Position numbers and translations under genes: made by a program. Under the pieces are notes generated by a model, which was not told the DNA's origin, made no database searches, and saw only the letters and a program-made list of their open reading frames with translations. 64,000 bases of DNA from Syntrophomonadaceae bacterium (lineage in GTDB: Bacteria > Bacillota > PH28-bin88), in the NCBI GenBank assembly GCA_018333865.1, contig JAGXSE010000056.1, positions 86,001 through 150,000 on the forward strand, in the 5' to 3' direction. Of this stretch, positions 44,893 to 53,075 are shown one piece after another (position 1 is the first letter of the stretch; each line of letters begins with the position of its first letter).

Positions 44893-44894
44893 CC

Positions 44895-45905
44895 CTATTT
44901 AGCCTCCTTTTCCAGGGGTTTTTCCACTGGCAATCTAGCCATTACCATTTTCTTTCGAAACTCATTTTCGTAATCCTCGTAGGTATGCACCTTAACTGGA
45001 TAGTTCCAGGGATTATCATGCCTGACTATCCGGCTGTCGTTTGGCAGGTTTCTGGTTGGCACCAGAAATACTCCGCCCATATGCAGGAGCTTGCTGAAGG
45101 GGAAATAGAACAACAGGGCGCAGACCAGAAACAGGTGAATATAAAAAATTACTCCGATACCCTCAGGCACCCTGGGACTGAAGGTAATCAATCCCATGGT
45201 CAATTCCTTTATATCGGTAACATCAACCCTAGTGAAGTAGCGCATTAAAATGCCGGAAACCGCAATCCCGATGATCAAAAACAGGGGAAAGTAGTCTGCC
45301 GGCAAGGAAATATACCGCACATGGGGGATCAAAACGCGGCGAATTAAAAGATAGGTAACGGCTGCTAGTAACGCCACTCCGCTGACATAGAACGCCTGCA
45401 GTCCTATCTGGAGAAACCCGTCAACGCTTCCCAGGAGGGAAATTAAAAACGGTGTAGGTTCGCTGAAAAAGCGCAGGTGGCGCAGAACCACCACCAGGAA
45501 GGACCAGTGAAATACCAGCCCTGCCAGCCAAAGCCATTTTTCCCAATGATAAACCAGCCTGGGGCCGTCTTTAAGTTCTGCCTTGGTATTTTTAAAAAGG
45601 GAGCGGAAAAACAGAATTTCCAAAGCCATTCGTCCAACAACGCCAACCGTGCAGGTTGGACTATCAATTTTGCTGGATTGAATCCAGGGCAGGGATTTTT
45701 GCTGACCGTGCACAGTAGTAATTCGAAAAGGAACCGGTGCCCGGGCCCATTTTACTACCTTTAAAACCATTCCACCCAGGAAGGTAGCAATGGCCAAATA
45801 AGGAACGATCACTCCGAAGAAATAATCCAGTCCGAACCCTGCAACTCCAAGAAATACCAGCGCAATGAGAGCAACTACGATAATCAAGGAAAGCCCAATG
45901 CCCAT
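44895..45905 (-). CDS. dsrM: DsrM, NarI-like cytochrome b subunit
   Basis: I prefer the ATG at 45905 (MGIGLSLIIVV), which has GAGGG nine bases before it; the frame is open further. The 336-residue protein has about five to six membrane spans with His residues suited to heme b (VYHWEKWLWLAGLVFHWSFLVVVLRHLRFF, FYIHLFLVCALLFYFPFSKLLHMGGVF). It oxidises menaquinol and passes electrons to DsrK. Confidence 0.94.
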   Translation of the reverse strand: MGIGLSLIIVVALIALVFLGVAGFGLDYFFGVIVPYLAIATFLGGMVLKVVKWARAPVPFRITTVHGQQKSLPWIQSSKIDSPTCTVGVVGRMALEILFFRSLFKNTKAELKDGPRLVYHWEKWLWLAGLVFHWSFLVVVLRHLRFFSEPTPFLISLLGSVDGFLQIGLQAFYVSGVALLAAVTYLLIRRVLIPHVRYISLPADYFPLFLIIGIAVSGILMRYFTRVDVTDIKELTMGLITFSPRVPEGIGVIFYIHLFLVCALLFYFPFSKLLHMGGVFLVPTRNLPNDSRIVRHDNPWNYPVKVHTYEDYENEFRKKMVMARLPVEKPLEKEAK

Positions 45906-45961
45906 TTTACTCATCCCTCGTTTCAGGTTAGGTTTGAAGGAACGAAGACACACCGCTTAAT

Positions 45962-46492
45962 TTAGAGGTCCTGTTCCGGTTTTTCACCGTCATACCCAAC
46001 CAACATGTTAATCCTTTGCACAACCCGATGGGTCCGGTTCTTCATTTCATCAATTCTGATTTGACATACCCTCTCCCGGCACTCAGCATATAGATCAAAT
46101 AAGAGCAGACTAATTTCATCTATTTTATCTTCAAAAGCTAACATCTCCCGGCAGGTAACCTGGCCGGATTGAAGGGCCAGCTCCTCTCTGACAATATGCT
46201 TTAACTTGAACACAAAGCCAATCGCTTGGGATGGAGTGAACTCCTGTACTGCCCTGATCTTGATCATTTGCTCAACAAATGCGTAAAGCCTTTCCTTGTC
46301 CATCCCAGTGATCAGTTGCTCTAACAGGCCTTCCATACCTTCATAAATACTGTTGCCCACCGGATTTGCAAATTTGTCCTTTTCTTTAAGCAAAAACCTG
46401 GCAGTTTCCGGCGGATAAGTTTCCAGCAATTGCCGGAACCATTTCTGCAAAATCAGGCTTTTTTTCTGCCTGATCAGGTCTACTATTTTCAT
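45962..46492 (-). CDS. RsbRD N-terminal sensor-domain protein in the dsr operon
   Basis: The 176-residue, mainly helical protein (KKSLILQKWFRQLLETYPPETARFL, IYEGMEGLLEQLITG, FTPSQAIGFVFKLKHIVREEL) matches the RsbRD N-terminal globin-like sensor domain without any STAS output domain. It lies between dsrC and dsrM on the same strand. Its repeated presence before dsrM in Firmicutes suggests a regulatory or assembly role; this is inference from context. Confidence 0.8.
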   Translation of the reverse strand: MKIVDLIRQKKSLILQKWFRQLLETYPPETARFLLKEKDKFANPVGNSIYEGMEGLLEQLITGMDKERLYAFVEQMIKIRAVQEFTPSQAIGFVFKLKHIVREELALQSGQVTCREMLAFEDKIDEISLLLFDLYAECRERVCQIRIDEMKNRTHRVVQRINMLVGYDGEKPEQDL

Positions 46493-46610
46493 ATTTCCAG
46501 CACGCCCTTTGCGGATGATAAATGATAAATGAAGGGTGATGACAGAATACTAAATTCTCTGGGAGGGCCGGAAAGAAGGATGCTTTAACAACAACTGGGG
46601 CATTTTTTGA

Positions 46611-46641
46611 GCTACCGGGGCGGAATTTCCACCCCGGTAGC
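46611..46641. promoter_or_regulatory. Strong GC-rich hairpin between dsrC and the RsbRD gene
   Basis: GCTACCGGGG at 46611 pairs through about 12-13 bases with CCCCGGTAGC near 46632-46641, with a short A/T loop. No T run follows on the minus strand, so it is more likely an RNA-stabilising or partial-attenuation stem that keeps dsrABDC mRNA abundant. Confidence 0.6.
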
Positions 46642-46666
46642 CCGTATTAAGGTATTAATACAGCAA

Positions 46667-46981
46667 CTAAACGCATCCTGTAGGTTTTGTCAGGCCGGCA
46701 ATCTTACAGGCTCCTTTGGCAGGACCGGAAGGGAACAAAGCATAGATTTTCTTTAAATCAAAGCCGGTATCCTTGCAAAGTTTCCGTACCATAGGAGCAA
46801 TACCGTACTCCTGGAAATATTCCCGCAGGTAGTTGACTACTTTCCAGTGATCTTCTGTCAACTCTTCTACTTCTTCCATTTTAGCAAGCTGCATCGCCAG
46901 ATCTTCATTCCAAAGTTCTGGCTCCTGCAGGAAACCATCCTCATCAAGCTCGACCTTTTTGCCCTGATAGATCAGTTCCAA
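46667..46981 (-). CDS. dsrC: DsrC, sulfur-carrier co-substrate of DsrAB
   Basis: The TTG start at 46981 follows AGGAGG. The 104-residue protein has the DsrC fold (DGFLQEPELWNEDLAMQLA, LTEDHWKVVNYLREYFQEYG) and both functional cysteines, C92 and penultimate C103 in KGACKIAGLTKPTGCV, at the usual 11-residue spacing. It carries the sulfite-derived sulfur as a trisulfide from DsrAB to DsrK. Confidence 0.97.
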   Translation of the reverse strand: MELIYQGKKVELDEDGFLQEPELWNEDLAMQLAKMEEVEELTEDHWKVVNYLREYFQEYGIAPMVRKLCKDTGFDLKKIYALFPSGPAKGACKIAGLTKPTGCV

Positions 46982-47028
46982 ACAACATACCTCCTGTTAA
47001 AAGATTAAACAACGGGCTTATTATTACC

Positions 47029-47232
47029 CTATTTGCCCTTAAGTTTGACATAAGAAGCACCCAGATAGATAAACTCCAGGATATCTTCTTTGGCCAGCGT
47101 CTTTACTACTTCATCCACCAGAGATTTTTTCTCATCCAGGGCAACGGCAATATCCCGCGACTTAGCCTTGTCAACCTTGTTCATATATTCCAGTACTTTT
47201 TCCCGCAATTCCTCAGGAGAATATTTGGCCAA
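47029..47232 (-). CDS. dsrD: DsrD, small activator of DsrAB
   Basis: I choose the TTG at 47232 (LAKYSPEE) because GGAGGG lies six bases before it; the GTG at 47256 has none. The 67-residue winged-helix-like protein (SPEELREKVLEYMNKVDKAKSRDIAVALDEKKSLVDEVVKTLAKEDILEF, here quoted only in part by its ends SPEELREK and EDILEF) matches DsrD. DsrD has been reported to raise DsrAB activity allosterically. It follows dsrB by 17 bases. Confidence 0.9.
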   Translation of the reverse strand: MAKYSPEELREKVLEYMNKVDKAKSRDIAVALDEKKSLVDEVVKTLAKEDILEFIYLGASYVKLKGK

Positions 47233-47249
47233 AGTAATCCCTCCAATTT

Positions 47250-48308
47250 TTACCACTTAAAGTTGGTTGTGGTTCTGAAGGTTGTCGGCGCCAGGGTGAA
47301 ATCGTCAATATGCTTGTCTGTAAAGGGAATGCCCGTCAACTTGAAGAAGGTTTCCCAGCCAACTCTTTCCACCCACTCGCTCAATCTCTCACCTTTTCTG
47401 GCATTGGCGGCATAAACCTCGACAATATTTCTTACAGCTTCAACTGTTTCCGGCCATCTGGGCGGGTTATTGGGCAGGTATGGAATCACCAGCTTGGAAA
47501 ACATGGGAGCTGTCCTGGCGTTAGACACCTTCCCGCCTACGAAAATAGCCACTCCATCGTTAGCCGGGTTCATAATATTTACCGCCGGGCTCATGGTGTA
47601 ACAGTTGCCGCAGTACATGCAACGATCCTCATTAATGGTTATGCTCTTCTCTTTCGGGTTGGGCTTGATGGCAAAGGTGGGGCAGCAGGCCACTACCGAA
47701 GGAGTTTCACTCACCTTGGCAAACAGCTCATTGTTTACAACCGGAGCCACCCTGTGAATACCGCAAACTGCGATATCGGAACAGTGTACAGCGCCGCACA
47801 TGTTGATGCAGCACGCCAAAGCCAGTCTCAGCTTGGCAGGCAGTTTCATTTCTACAAAATGCTCATACAGATCGTCCATTAAAGCTTTTACGATACCGGA
47901 AGCATCGGTAGCCGGGGTATGGCAGTGAATCCAACCCTGAGTGTGAACGATGTTGCTGATGGAGTTGCCGGTTCCGCCGACCGGTAGACCCTTTTCCTTC
48001 AGCTCCGCGATCAGGGGTTCGACTTTGCTTTTATCCGCAAGTAAGAACTCGATGTTGTTACGGCTGGTGAAGCGCAGGTAGCCTTCGCAATACTTGTCGG
48101 CCAAGTCGGCCACTTCCCTGATAAAATCAACGCTTACCAGACGGGGGCTGCCCACCCGTACGCTGTAAAGTTCCGCACCGTTTTCCGCCACATGTTTTAA
48201 TAAGCCAGGCTTAACGATCTCATGATACTTCCACTGGCCGTAATTTTCTTTAATTACCGGCGGCAGCATTGTTTGATAGTGGGGAGGGCCAATATCTGTT
48301 CTGGCCAT
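47250..48308 (-). CDS. dsrB: DsrB, dissimilatory sulfite reductase beta subunit
   Basis: The ATG at 48308 has GAGAGGTG upstream; a GTG three codons earlier overlaps that site. The 352-residue protein has the DsrB pattern WIHCHTPATD, then ACCINMCGAVHCSD for the siroheme-coupled cluster, and the inserted ferredoxin CMYCGNCYTMSP with ACCPTFAI. It works with DsrA, from which it is separated by 277 bases of repeat DNA instead of the usual few bases. Confidence 0.97.
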   Translation of the reverse strand: MARTDIGPPHYQTMLPPVIKENYGQWKYHEIVKPGLLKHVAENGAELYSVRVGSPRLVSVDFIREVADLADKYCEGYLRFTSRNNIEFLLADKSKVEPLIAELKEKGLPVGGTGNSISNIVHTQGWIHCHTPATDASGIVKALMDDLYEHFVEMKLPAKLRLALACCINMCGAVHCSDIAVCGIHRVAPVVNNELFAKVSETPSVVACCPTFAIKPNPKEKSITINEDRCMYCGNCYTMSPAVNIMNPANDGVAIFVGGKVSNARTAPMFSKLVIPYLPNNPPRWPETVEAVRNIVEVYAANARKGERLSEWVERVGWETFFKLTGIPFTDKHIDDFTLAPTTFRTTTNFKW

Positions 48309-48338
48309 TGTAGTCACCTCTCGTTACAAATTTTTTAT

Positions 48339-48571
48339 CATAGATAGCTACCCGCTCTAATGCCCCGCTTCTTCGAAGCGGCGCCTAAGAGCGGCTACGC
48401 ACCTTAAATGAGCCAGGCCACAAATTATTCCTTAATTTAACGTGGCCTGAAAGCGAATTTCATGCCCGGCTTCAATTATTTAATTAAATTTTACTCATAG
48501 CCGGGCATCTATTAACTGGCTCCAAGCTTCAGTAGGGATTGCAATCCCCCCTCTGAAGCCAAGACACAGTT
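48339..48571 (+). repeat. Composite palindromic repeat element, copy B, inside dsrAB
   Basis: The element begins CATAGATAGCTACCCGCTCT and contains GCCCCGCTTCTTCGAAGCGG, and ends with AACTGGCTCCAAGCTTCAG (48514) facing CTGAAGCCAAGACACAGTT. Between them are two further hairpins (AGGCCAC with GTGGCCT about 48410-48450; ATGCCCGGCT with AGCCGGGCAT about 48470-48507). It matches the inverted copy at 51432-51561 across both outer blocks. Confidence 0.85.
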
Positions 48572-48585
48572 GAACCGGATCGACC

Positions 48586-49773
48586 TTATCTATTGACTTC
48601 TTCCGGCCACCAGAACCAGTAAGGATTGGTCCGCGGCTCTTTCACCATTTGCGGGACAGGTTCCAGCCCCAGATCTCTCAGGAAGTGACGCATCCCTTTC
48701 CTGTAAATTAACTCGCCAACCCGCTCTCTGGATTTGCCGTATTCATCCCACCACTCGGTGACCTTGGTGATGAGCTCTCTCAGCTCTTCATAAGGCGGCT
48801 CCAGCTTCATAAAGGGGACAATCACCCATGACAGCATTGCGCCTTGCACAACCGGAGCTTTGCCGCCGACAAGGATGGTAGCTCCCTTTTCTTTGCCGGG
48901 TCTTAAGGCCTTAGTCATTTTGTTGATGCAGTGCATGCAGCGGACACAGTCCTCATCATTGATCGTCAGCTTGGCATTTTCCTTGTCCCACTTCATGGCG
49001 CCGGTGGGGCACTTGTGGACAACACTGCCAAAAATGTCAAATCCTTTATCGGCATAAGCCTTAACTTCTGCATCATCTACCCGGATATTGTCTCTCCAGG
49101 TGCCGATAATGGAAAAGTCAGACCTGGCAATAGAGGCTACACAGTCATTAGCGCAGCCGGCTACTTTAATCTTGAACTTATAAGGCCACATTGGCCGATG
49201 GATATAGTCCTGGAAGGCCATGGTGATTTCATGGGTCACATCCAGGGTATCAATACAGGCATACTCACATCTGGCAGGGCCTGCACAACAGCTGGGAGTT
49301 CTGAGGCCACCGCCGGAACCGCCCAAGTCAAAACCAGAGTCGCTTAAATCGTCGAAACAGGGCTGCAGTCTGCTGGTATCTGTTCCCAACAGAATAATAT
49401 CCCCGGTGGAACCATGAAGATTGGTCAATCCGCTACCATGCTTTTCCCATACATCGCAGATTGTCCGCAAGGCTTCGGATGTATAGAACCACCCGGATGG
49501 CTGGTTTACCCTGACAGTATGAAACTCGGCAACATTCGGAAACTCTTCCGCTTTAAAGGAATAACGCCCGATAACACCGCCGCCGTAACCCCTAACTCCT
49601 ACAATACCGCCATGCTTCCAGTGACCAGTCTTTTCCACAAAAGAATTTTCCAGTTGGCCTAACAGGTCATTTGCCTTGGCATTTTTCTTGGCAGCCCTTT
49701 TAATTTCCGTCACAAAGCTTGGCCATGGGCCGCTTTCCAACTGGTCCAATAGCGGAGTTTTATGCTCAGCCAT
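48586..49773 (-). CDS. dsrA: DsrA, dissimilatory sulfite reductase alpha subunit
   Basis: The ATG at 49773 follows GGAGGTG. The 395-residue protein has the siroheme-cluster cysteines [12 protein letters not shown] and [13 protein letters not shown], and the ferredoxin insertion CPTGAM with [22 protein letters not shown]. It reduces sulfite in the cytosol with DsrB, DsrC and DsrD. It is about 40 residues shorter than the Desulfovibrio subunit of around 437 residues. Confidence 0.97.
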   Translation of the reverse strand: MAEHKTPLLDQLESGPWPSFVTEIKRAAKKNAKANDLLGQLENSFVEKTGHWKHGGIVGVRGYGGGVIGRYSFKAEEFPNVAEFHTVRVNQPSGWFYTSEALRTICDVWEKHGSGLTNLHGSTGDIILLGTDTSRLQPCFDDLSDSGFDLGGSGGGLRTPSCCAGPARCEYACIDTLDVTHEITMAFQDYIHRPMWPYKFKIKVAGCANDCVASIARSDFSIIGTWRDNIRVDDAEVKAYADKGFDIFGSVVHKCPTGAMKWDKENAKLTINDEDCVRCMHCINKMTKALRPGKEKGATILVGGKAPVVQGAMLSWVIVPFMKLEPPYEELRELITKVTEWWDEYGKSRERVGELIYRKGMRHFLRDLGLEPVPQMVKEPRTNPYWFWWPEEVNR

Positions 49774-49897
49774 TTACACCCACCTCCGTTTTTTTCTTGC
49801 GTTTCATAAACAGAACCAAACAATGCTACAATTAGCTATCTTCGAGCTTTTTTGATTACGCTTCAGCCACCCCCCCCACACGAACTTTTTCCAAACT

Positions 49898-50083
49898 CTA
49901 CAGCTCCTGTATCCTAATAGCATCGTTAGGACATGCGGCTGTACAGGATTCGCAGCCAACACATTCGGCATCACCATTTATTTCCGCCTTACCGTTTTCC
50001 AGGAAAAACAACTCTACCGGGCATACACTGACACATTCCCCGCAGCCGTCACACTTGTCTGCTTTTACAGTTACCATGTACAT
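49898..50083 (-). CDS. 2[4Fe-4S] ferredoxin
   Basis: The ATG at 50083 follows GGAGGG; the long upstream extension of the frame is not coding. The 61-residue protein has two classical clusters, CDGCGECVSVCP and CVGCESCTAACP. It sits 125 bases before dsrA and 200 bases after the DsrC paralogue, so it is a likely electron donor for one of the sulfite reductases. Confidence 0.93.
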   Translation of the reverse strand: MYMVTVKADKCDGCGECVSVCPVELFFLENGKAEINGDAECVGCESCTAACPNDAIRIQEL

Positions 50084-50282
50084 AATAATTCCCTCCGTTT
50101 TATAGTAATTTAATACCGAAACCTGTTTTAATTTTGTAGCGAATGTGATAACAAGGGCTTCTGATATTTGTACAAATTTGAACAATGTAATTTTCGTCAC
50201 CGTCAGGATTATTCCTGCTAACAATAAGCAATCAGGCAAGAACATTGGCCAATGATGACCATAAAAATTGCTTATGGTAATC

Positions 50283-50537
50283 CTAGCATTCTTCCGGCTT
50301 AGGCAACCCAGTCAAGTTGCTGATCCGGGCAATTGGGTTGCCAGGAAATAAATCATAAATTTCCTTTTTGGGTATCTCCTTCCCCTTGATTAATCCGCGC
50401 AAGGTACAAATCCGGCCGTTACAGGCGTAGTACTCAAGCACATAATCAAGAACTTCCCAATGCCGGTCAGTCAATGCATATCCTAATTGAAGAGCCCTGT
50501 TTGCGATAGTGGCTCGTTCAACTACTTGCCGGGCCAT
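50283..50537 (-). CDS. TusE/DsrC-family paralogue with a single C-terminal cysteine
   Basis: The 84-residue protein matches the DsrC/TusE fold (LTDRHWEVLDYVLEYYACNGRICTLRGLIK, KKEIYDLFPGNP). Its C-terminus is RISNLTGLPKPEEC: the terminal Cys corresponds to the DsrC penultimate Cys, while the second DsrC cysteine is replaced by Ser. It therefore resembles TusE-type carriers that hold one persulfide but cannot form the intramolecular disulfide. No tusBCD genes are near, so a link with the second DsrAB-like pair is likely. Confidence 0.9.
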   Translation of the reverse strand: MARQVVERATIANRALQLGYALTDRHWEVLDYVLEYYACNGRICTLRGLIKGKEIPKKEIYDLFPGNPIARISNLTGLPKPEEC

Positions 50538-50585
50538 AGCGCCACCCCCAGACAGGTGTCATCCGAGAAAAAGACACTCCTGGTT

Positions 50586-51425
50586 TCAATTCACATTCTC
50601 CCGATCTGAATCCATGGCATCAATCCAGTGTAAAAAAGACTTGAGCTGCTTATCATTCCAACTGTTTAAGCTTATCAGCACAGCTCGCAGCACTGGCCGC
50701 TGCAGCAGGGATTGCAGCTCCGGAGCCAAACCGTCAGGTATTTCACCCAAACTGTCTTCTCCCTCCAGCAGGAAGTAACAGGCGGAAACCCCTAAAGCCT
50801 GAGCCAGGCTGTTAAGGGTAGCAATAGATGGCTGAGTACGGCCTGTTTCAATTTGACCTATTAAGCCGTGGGAAATGCCAATCCGCTGGGCCAATTCTTT
50901 TTGCGTTAAACCAACCTTTTCTCTTAACCTTCTCAGCTTATTGCCCAGTGAAGATTCCTCCTCTTCACTGCGGAGAAAGTGGCTGACCGATACCCCCAGG
51001 GCAACAGATAATTTTTCCAGGGTTTTCAAAGAAGCCGCAGACCTGCCCCGCTCAATCTCGCTCAGGTGGGCGAGAGAAACACCGGACTTTTTGCTCAGGA
51101 CACTCAGAGTAATCCCTTTGCTGGTCCGAAACTGCCGCAGCCTTTTGCCAACGCTCTCATTGTTTACACCCTTATCTTCCTTGCGGAATTCTGCCGGTAC
51201 AGATCGCGGCTCGTAAAAATGGCTGCTCGGCACCCCCAGCAAAGTAGCAACCTCCTGGATTGTAACTTTCGTGAGTCCCCGCTCACCCCTTTCGATCTCC
51301 CACATGCATTCCAGAGGGATATCCAGAAGATCTGCCAGCACCTCAATGGTCATGCCCTTTTGCTCTCTAAGCACCCTAATCCTTTCTCCCGCAGCCAACA
51401 ACACCCTCACCCCCATAAGCTTCAT
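50586..51425 (-). CDS. Transcription regulator with three tandem XRE helix-turn-helix domains
   Basis: The 279-residue protein contains three Cro/C1-type HTH units: residues about 12-65 (IRVLREQKGMTIEVLADLLDI), about 90-150 (LRQFRTSKGITLSVLSKKSGV) and about 158-215 (LRRLREKVGLTQKELAQRIGI). A helical tail follows (LQRPVLRAVLISLNSWNDKQLKSFLHWI). The start could be ATG 51425 or a later GTG/TTG. It lies between dsrN and the DsrC paralogue and may control the second DsrAB-like module. Confidence 0.85.
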   Translation of the reverse strand: MKLMGVRVLLAAGERIRVLREQKGMTIEVLADLLDIPLECMWEIERGERGLTKVTIQEVATLLGVPSSHFYEPRSVPAEFRKEDKGVNNESVGKRLRQFRTSKGITLSVLSKKSGVSLAHLSEIERGRSAASLKTLEKLSVALGVSVSHFLRSEEEESSLGNKLRRLREKVGLTQKELAQRIGISHGLIGQIETGRTQPSIATLNSLAQALGVSACYFLLEGEDSLGEIPDGLAPELQSLLQRPVLRAVLISLNSWNDKQLKSFLHWIDAMDSDRENVN

Positions 51426-51431
51426 TATTCA

Positions 51432-51561
51432 ACTGGGTCTTGGCTTCAGAGGGGGATTGCAACCCCCACTGAAGCTTAGAGCCAGTTAATATAGCAGCGT
51501 AACCGCTCTTATCCCACCGCTTTAAGAAGCGGGGGTATTAGAGCGGGTAGCTGTCTATGAT
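51432..51561 (-). repeat. Composite palindromic repeat element, copy C (inverted relative to copy B)
   Basis: AACTGGGTCTTGGCTTCAG (51432-51450) faces CTGAAGCTTAGAGCCAGTT (51470-51488), followed by the block GCGTAACCGCTCTTATCCCA to about 51561 (GAGCGGGTAGCTGTCTATGA). Its reverse complement reproduces both outer blocks of copy B. Confidence 0.85.
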
Positions 51562-51607
51562 AAATAACTTGATATCCAGGTTCCATCTCCTCCAAATAAA
51601 TCAGCAA

Positions 51608-53047
51608 CTAGGGACCGCCATGCCGTTTCCTCCATTCGGCCCCTTTTTTGATCAAGTTCATGAGCCAGCTGCCATCCGAATGGGCATGCAGGTGATTATA
51701 GCCCGCCAAAACATTTTTATAAACGATCCCATCCCAGCAACCGTCGATACCAAATCCTTTTATTACCCGGTAGGCAAACTCGACCCGTTCCCTTTCCAGA
51801 TCGACCACCCGCGAATTATGAAATTCATGCCCTTTAACCAGCTGCCCCTCCGTCCAAAAGGGGTTGGCCCCGGTTGTTTCCATCAGGGTATACCCATGCC
51901 CCTGCGGCTTTTTTTCCATTACTATCCTAAATGGCAAAGCTCCGACCATAGGATAGGTTTGTCCATCCACAACTATTTCCCGGCCAAGATACATTAGCCC
52001 ACCGCACTCGGCATAGACAGGCAATCCATCTTCAATCTTCCGCCTGATGGATTGGCGCAAGGTATCATTAGCTGCCAGGTCCCTGGCAAAAATCTCGGGA
52101 AACCCTCCGCCAATATAAAGGGCATCAACAGCCGGAAGGTCCTCTTCACTCAAAGCGTCAATGAACCTGATTTGGGCGCCGTTCTCTGCAAGAAATTCCA
52201 GGTTTTCCGGGTAATAAAAGGTAAACGCCCGGTCCCGGATCACTCCGATGGTAATTACCGGTATCCTGCCGGCAACACCGCCAGCATTAGCCTGATAATG
52301 GAGGGATGGCGCGTGGCGGGCTATCTCCACCACCTGCTCCAGGTTGACGTGTTTTTTAACTGCCTGGCTGATGAGCTCAATCCGCTGCAAAAGCGCTTCA
52401 TTTTCTCCTGCCGGTATCAAGCCTAAATGTCTGTCCGGGATGATAAAATCATCACTCTTTGGCAAAGCCCCCACAACCGGCAAGCGGCAATAGGTTTCCA
52501 CCGCTTCCCGCAGCATTTTCTCGTGCCTGCTGCGGGCCACCCGGTTGAGAATTACCCCTTTGATGGACACCTCCGGGTCAAACTCCATAAAACCCTTTAC
52601 CAGAGCCGCCACACTCCGTGTCATCCTGGTGCAGTCAACCACCAGCAATACAGGGGCCTTGATAATTTTGGCCAGCTGAGCTGTGCTGCCGGTGCCCTCC
52701 AGGTCGAGGCCGTCATACATCCCCATGGCGCCTTCAACCACCGTAATGCCAGCAGAAGCCGAAGCTTTAACCAGGCTCTCCCTCAACTGAGTCTCGGTCA
52801 AGAAAAAACAGTCCAAGTTACGGCACGGGCGTCCGGCCACCTGGGTCAACCAGCTGGGGTCGATATAATCGGGGCCTTTTTTAAAAGCCTGAACGGCAAA
52901 ACCTAAATCCACCAGCGCAGCAACCAGGCCTAATGTAATCGTGGTTTTACCAGAGCGGCCATGGGGAGCAGCAATAACTATCCGGGGAACTTCAGCCTTT
53001 AGCGGCCTGTCGTGCTGCAGTTCACTAACTTTATCGATGCAGCTCAC
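51608..53047 (-). CDS. dsrN: DsrN, siroheme amidase (CbiA/CobB family)
   Basis: The 479-residue protein has an N-terminal dethiobiotin-synthase-like ATPase (VIAAPHGRSGKTTITLGLVAAL, VVEGAMGMYDGL) and a C-terminal class I glutamine amidotransferase-like domain with nucleophile Cys in YAECGGLMYLG and His in YNHLHAH. In cobalamin pathways this family makes cobyrinate a,c-diamide. In dsr loci DsrN amidates siroheme for DsrAB. It starts with GTG at 53047, 29 bases after the second DsrB-like gene. No cobalamin genes are near, so the DsrN reading is preferred. Confidence 0.9.
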   Translation of the reverse strand: MSCIDKVSELQHDRPLKAEVPRIVIAAPHGRSGKTTITLGLVAALVDLGFAVQAFKKGPDYIDPSWLTQVAGRPCRNLDCFFLTETQLRESLVKASASAGITVVEGAMGMYDGLDLEGTGSTAQLAKIIKAPVLLVVDCTRMTRSVAALVKGFMEFDPEVSIKGVILNRVARSRHEKMLREAVETYCRLPVVGALPKSDDFIIPDRHLGLIPAGENEALLQRIELISQAVKKHVNLEQVVEIARHAPSLHYQANAGGVAGRIPVITIGVIRDRAFTFYYPENLEFLAENGAQIRFIDALSEEDLPAVDALYIGGGFPEIFARDLAANDTLRQSIRRKIEDGLPVYAECGGLMYLGREIVVDGQTYPMVGALPFRIVMEKKPQGHGYTLMETTGANPFWTEGQLVKGHEFHNSRVVDLERERVEFAYRVIKGFGIDGCWDGIVYKNVLAGYNHLHAHSDGSWLMNLIKKGAEWRKRHGGP

Positions 53048-53075
53048 CTCAATTCTTGCTTAACTAAAGGGCGGG

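Noticed and set aside
51608..53047. Cobyrinate a,c-diamide synthase of a cobalamin pathway
   Set aside because: No cobalamin genes are near and it directly follows a siroheme reductase pair, so the DsrN role is more likely; the family alone does not separate them.
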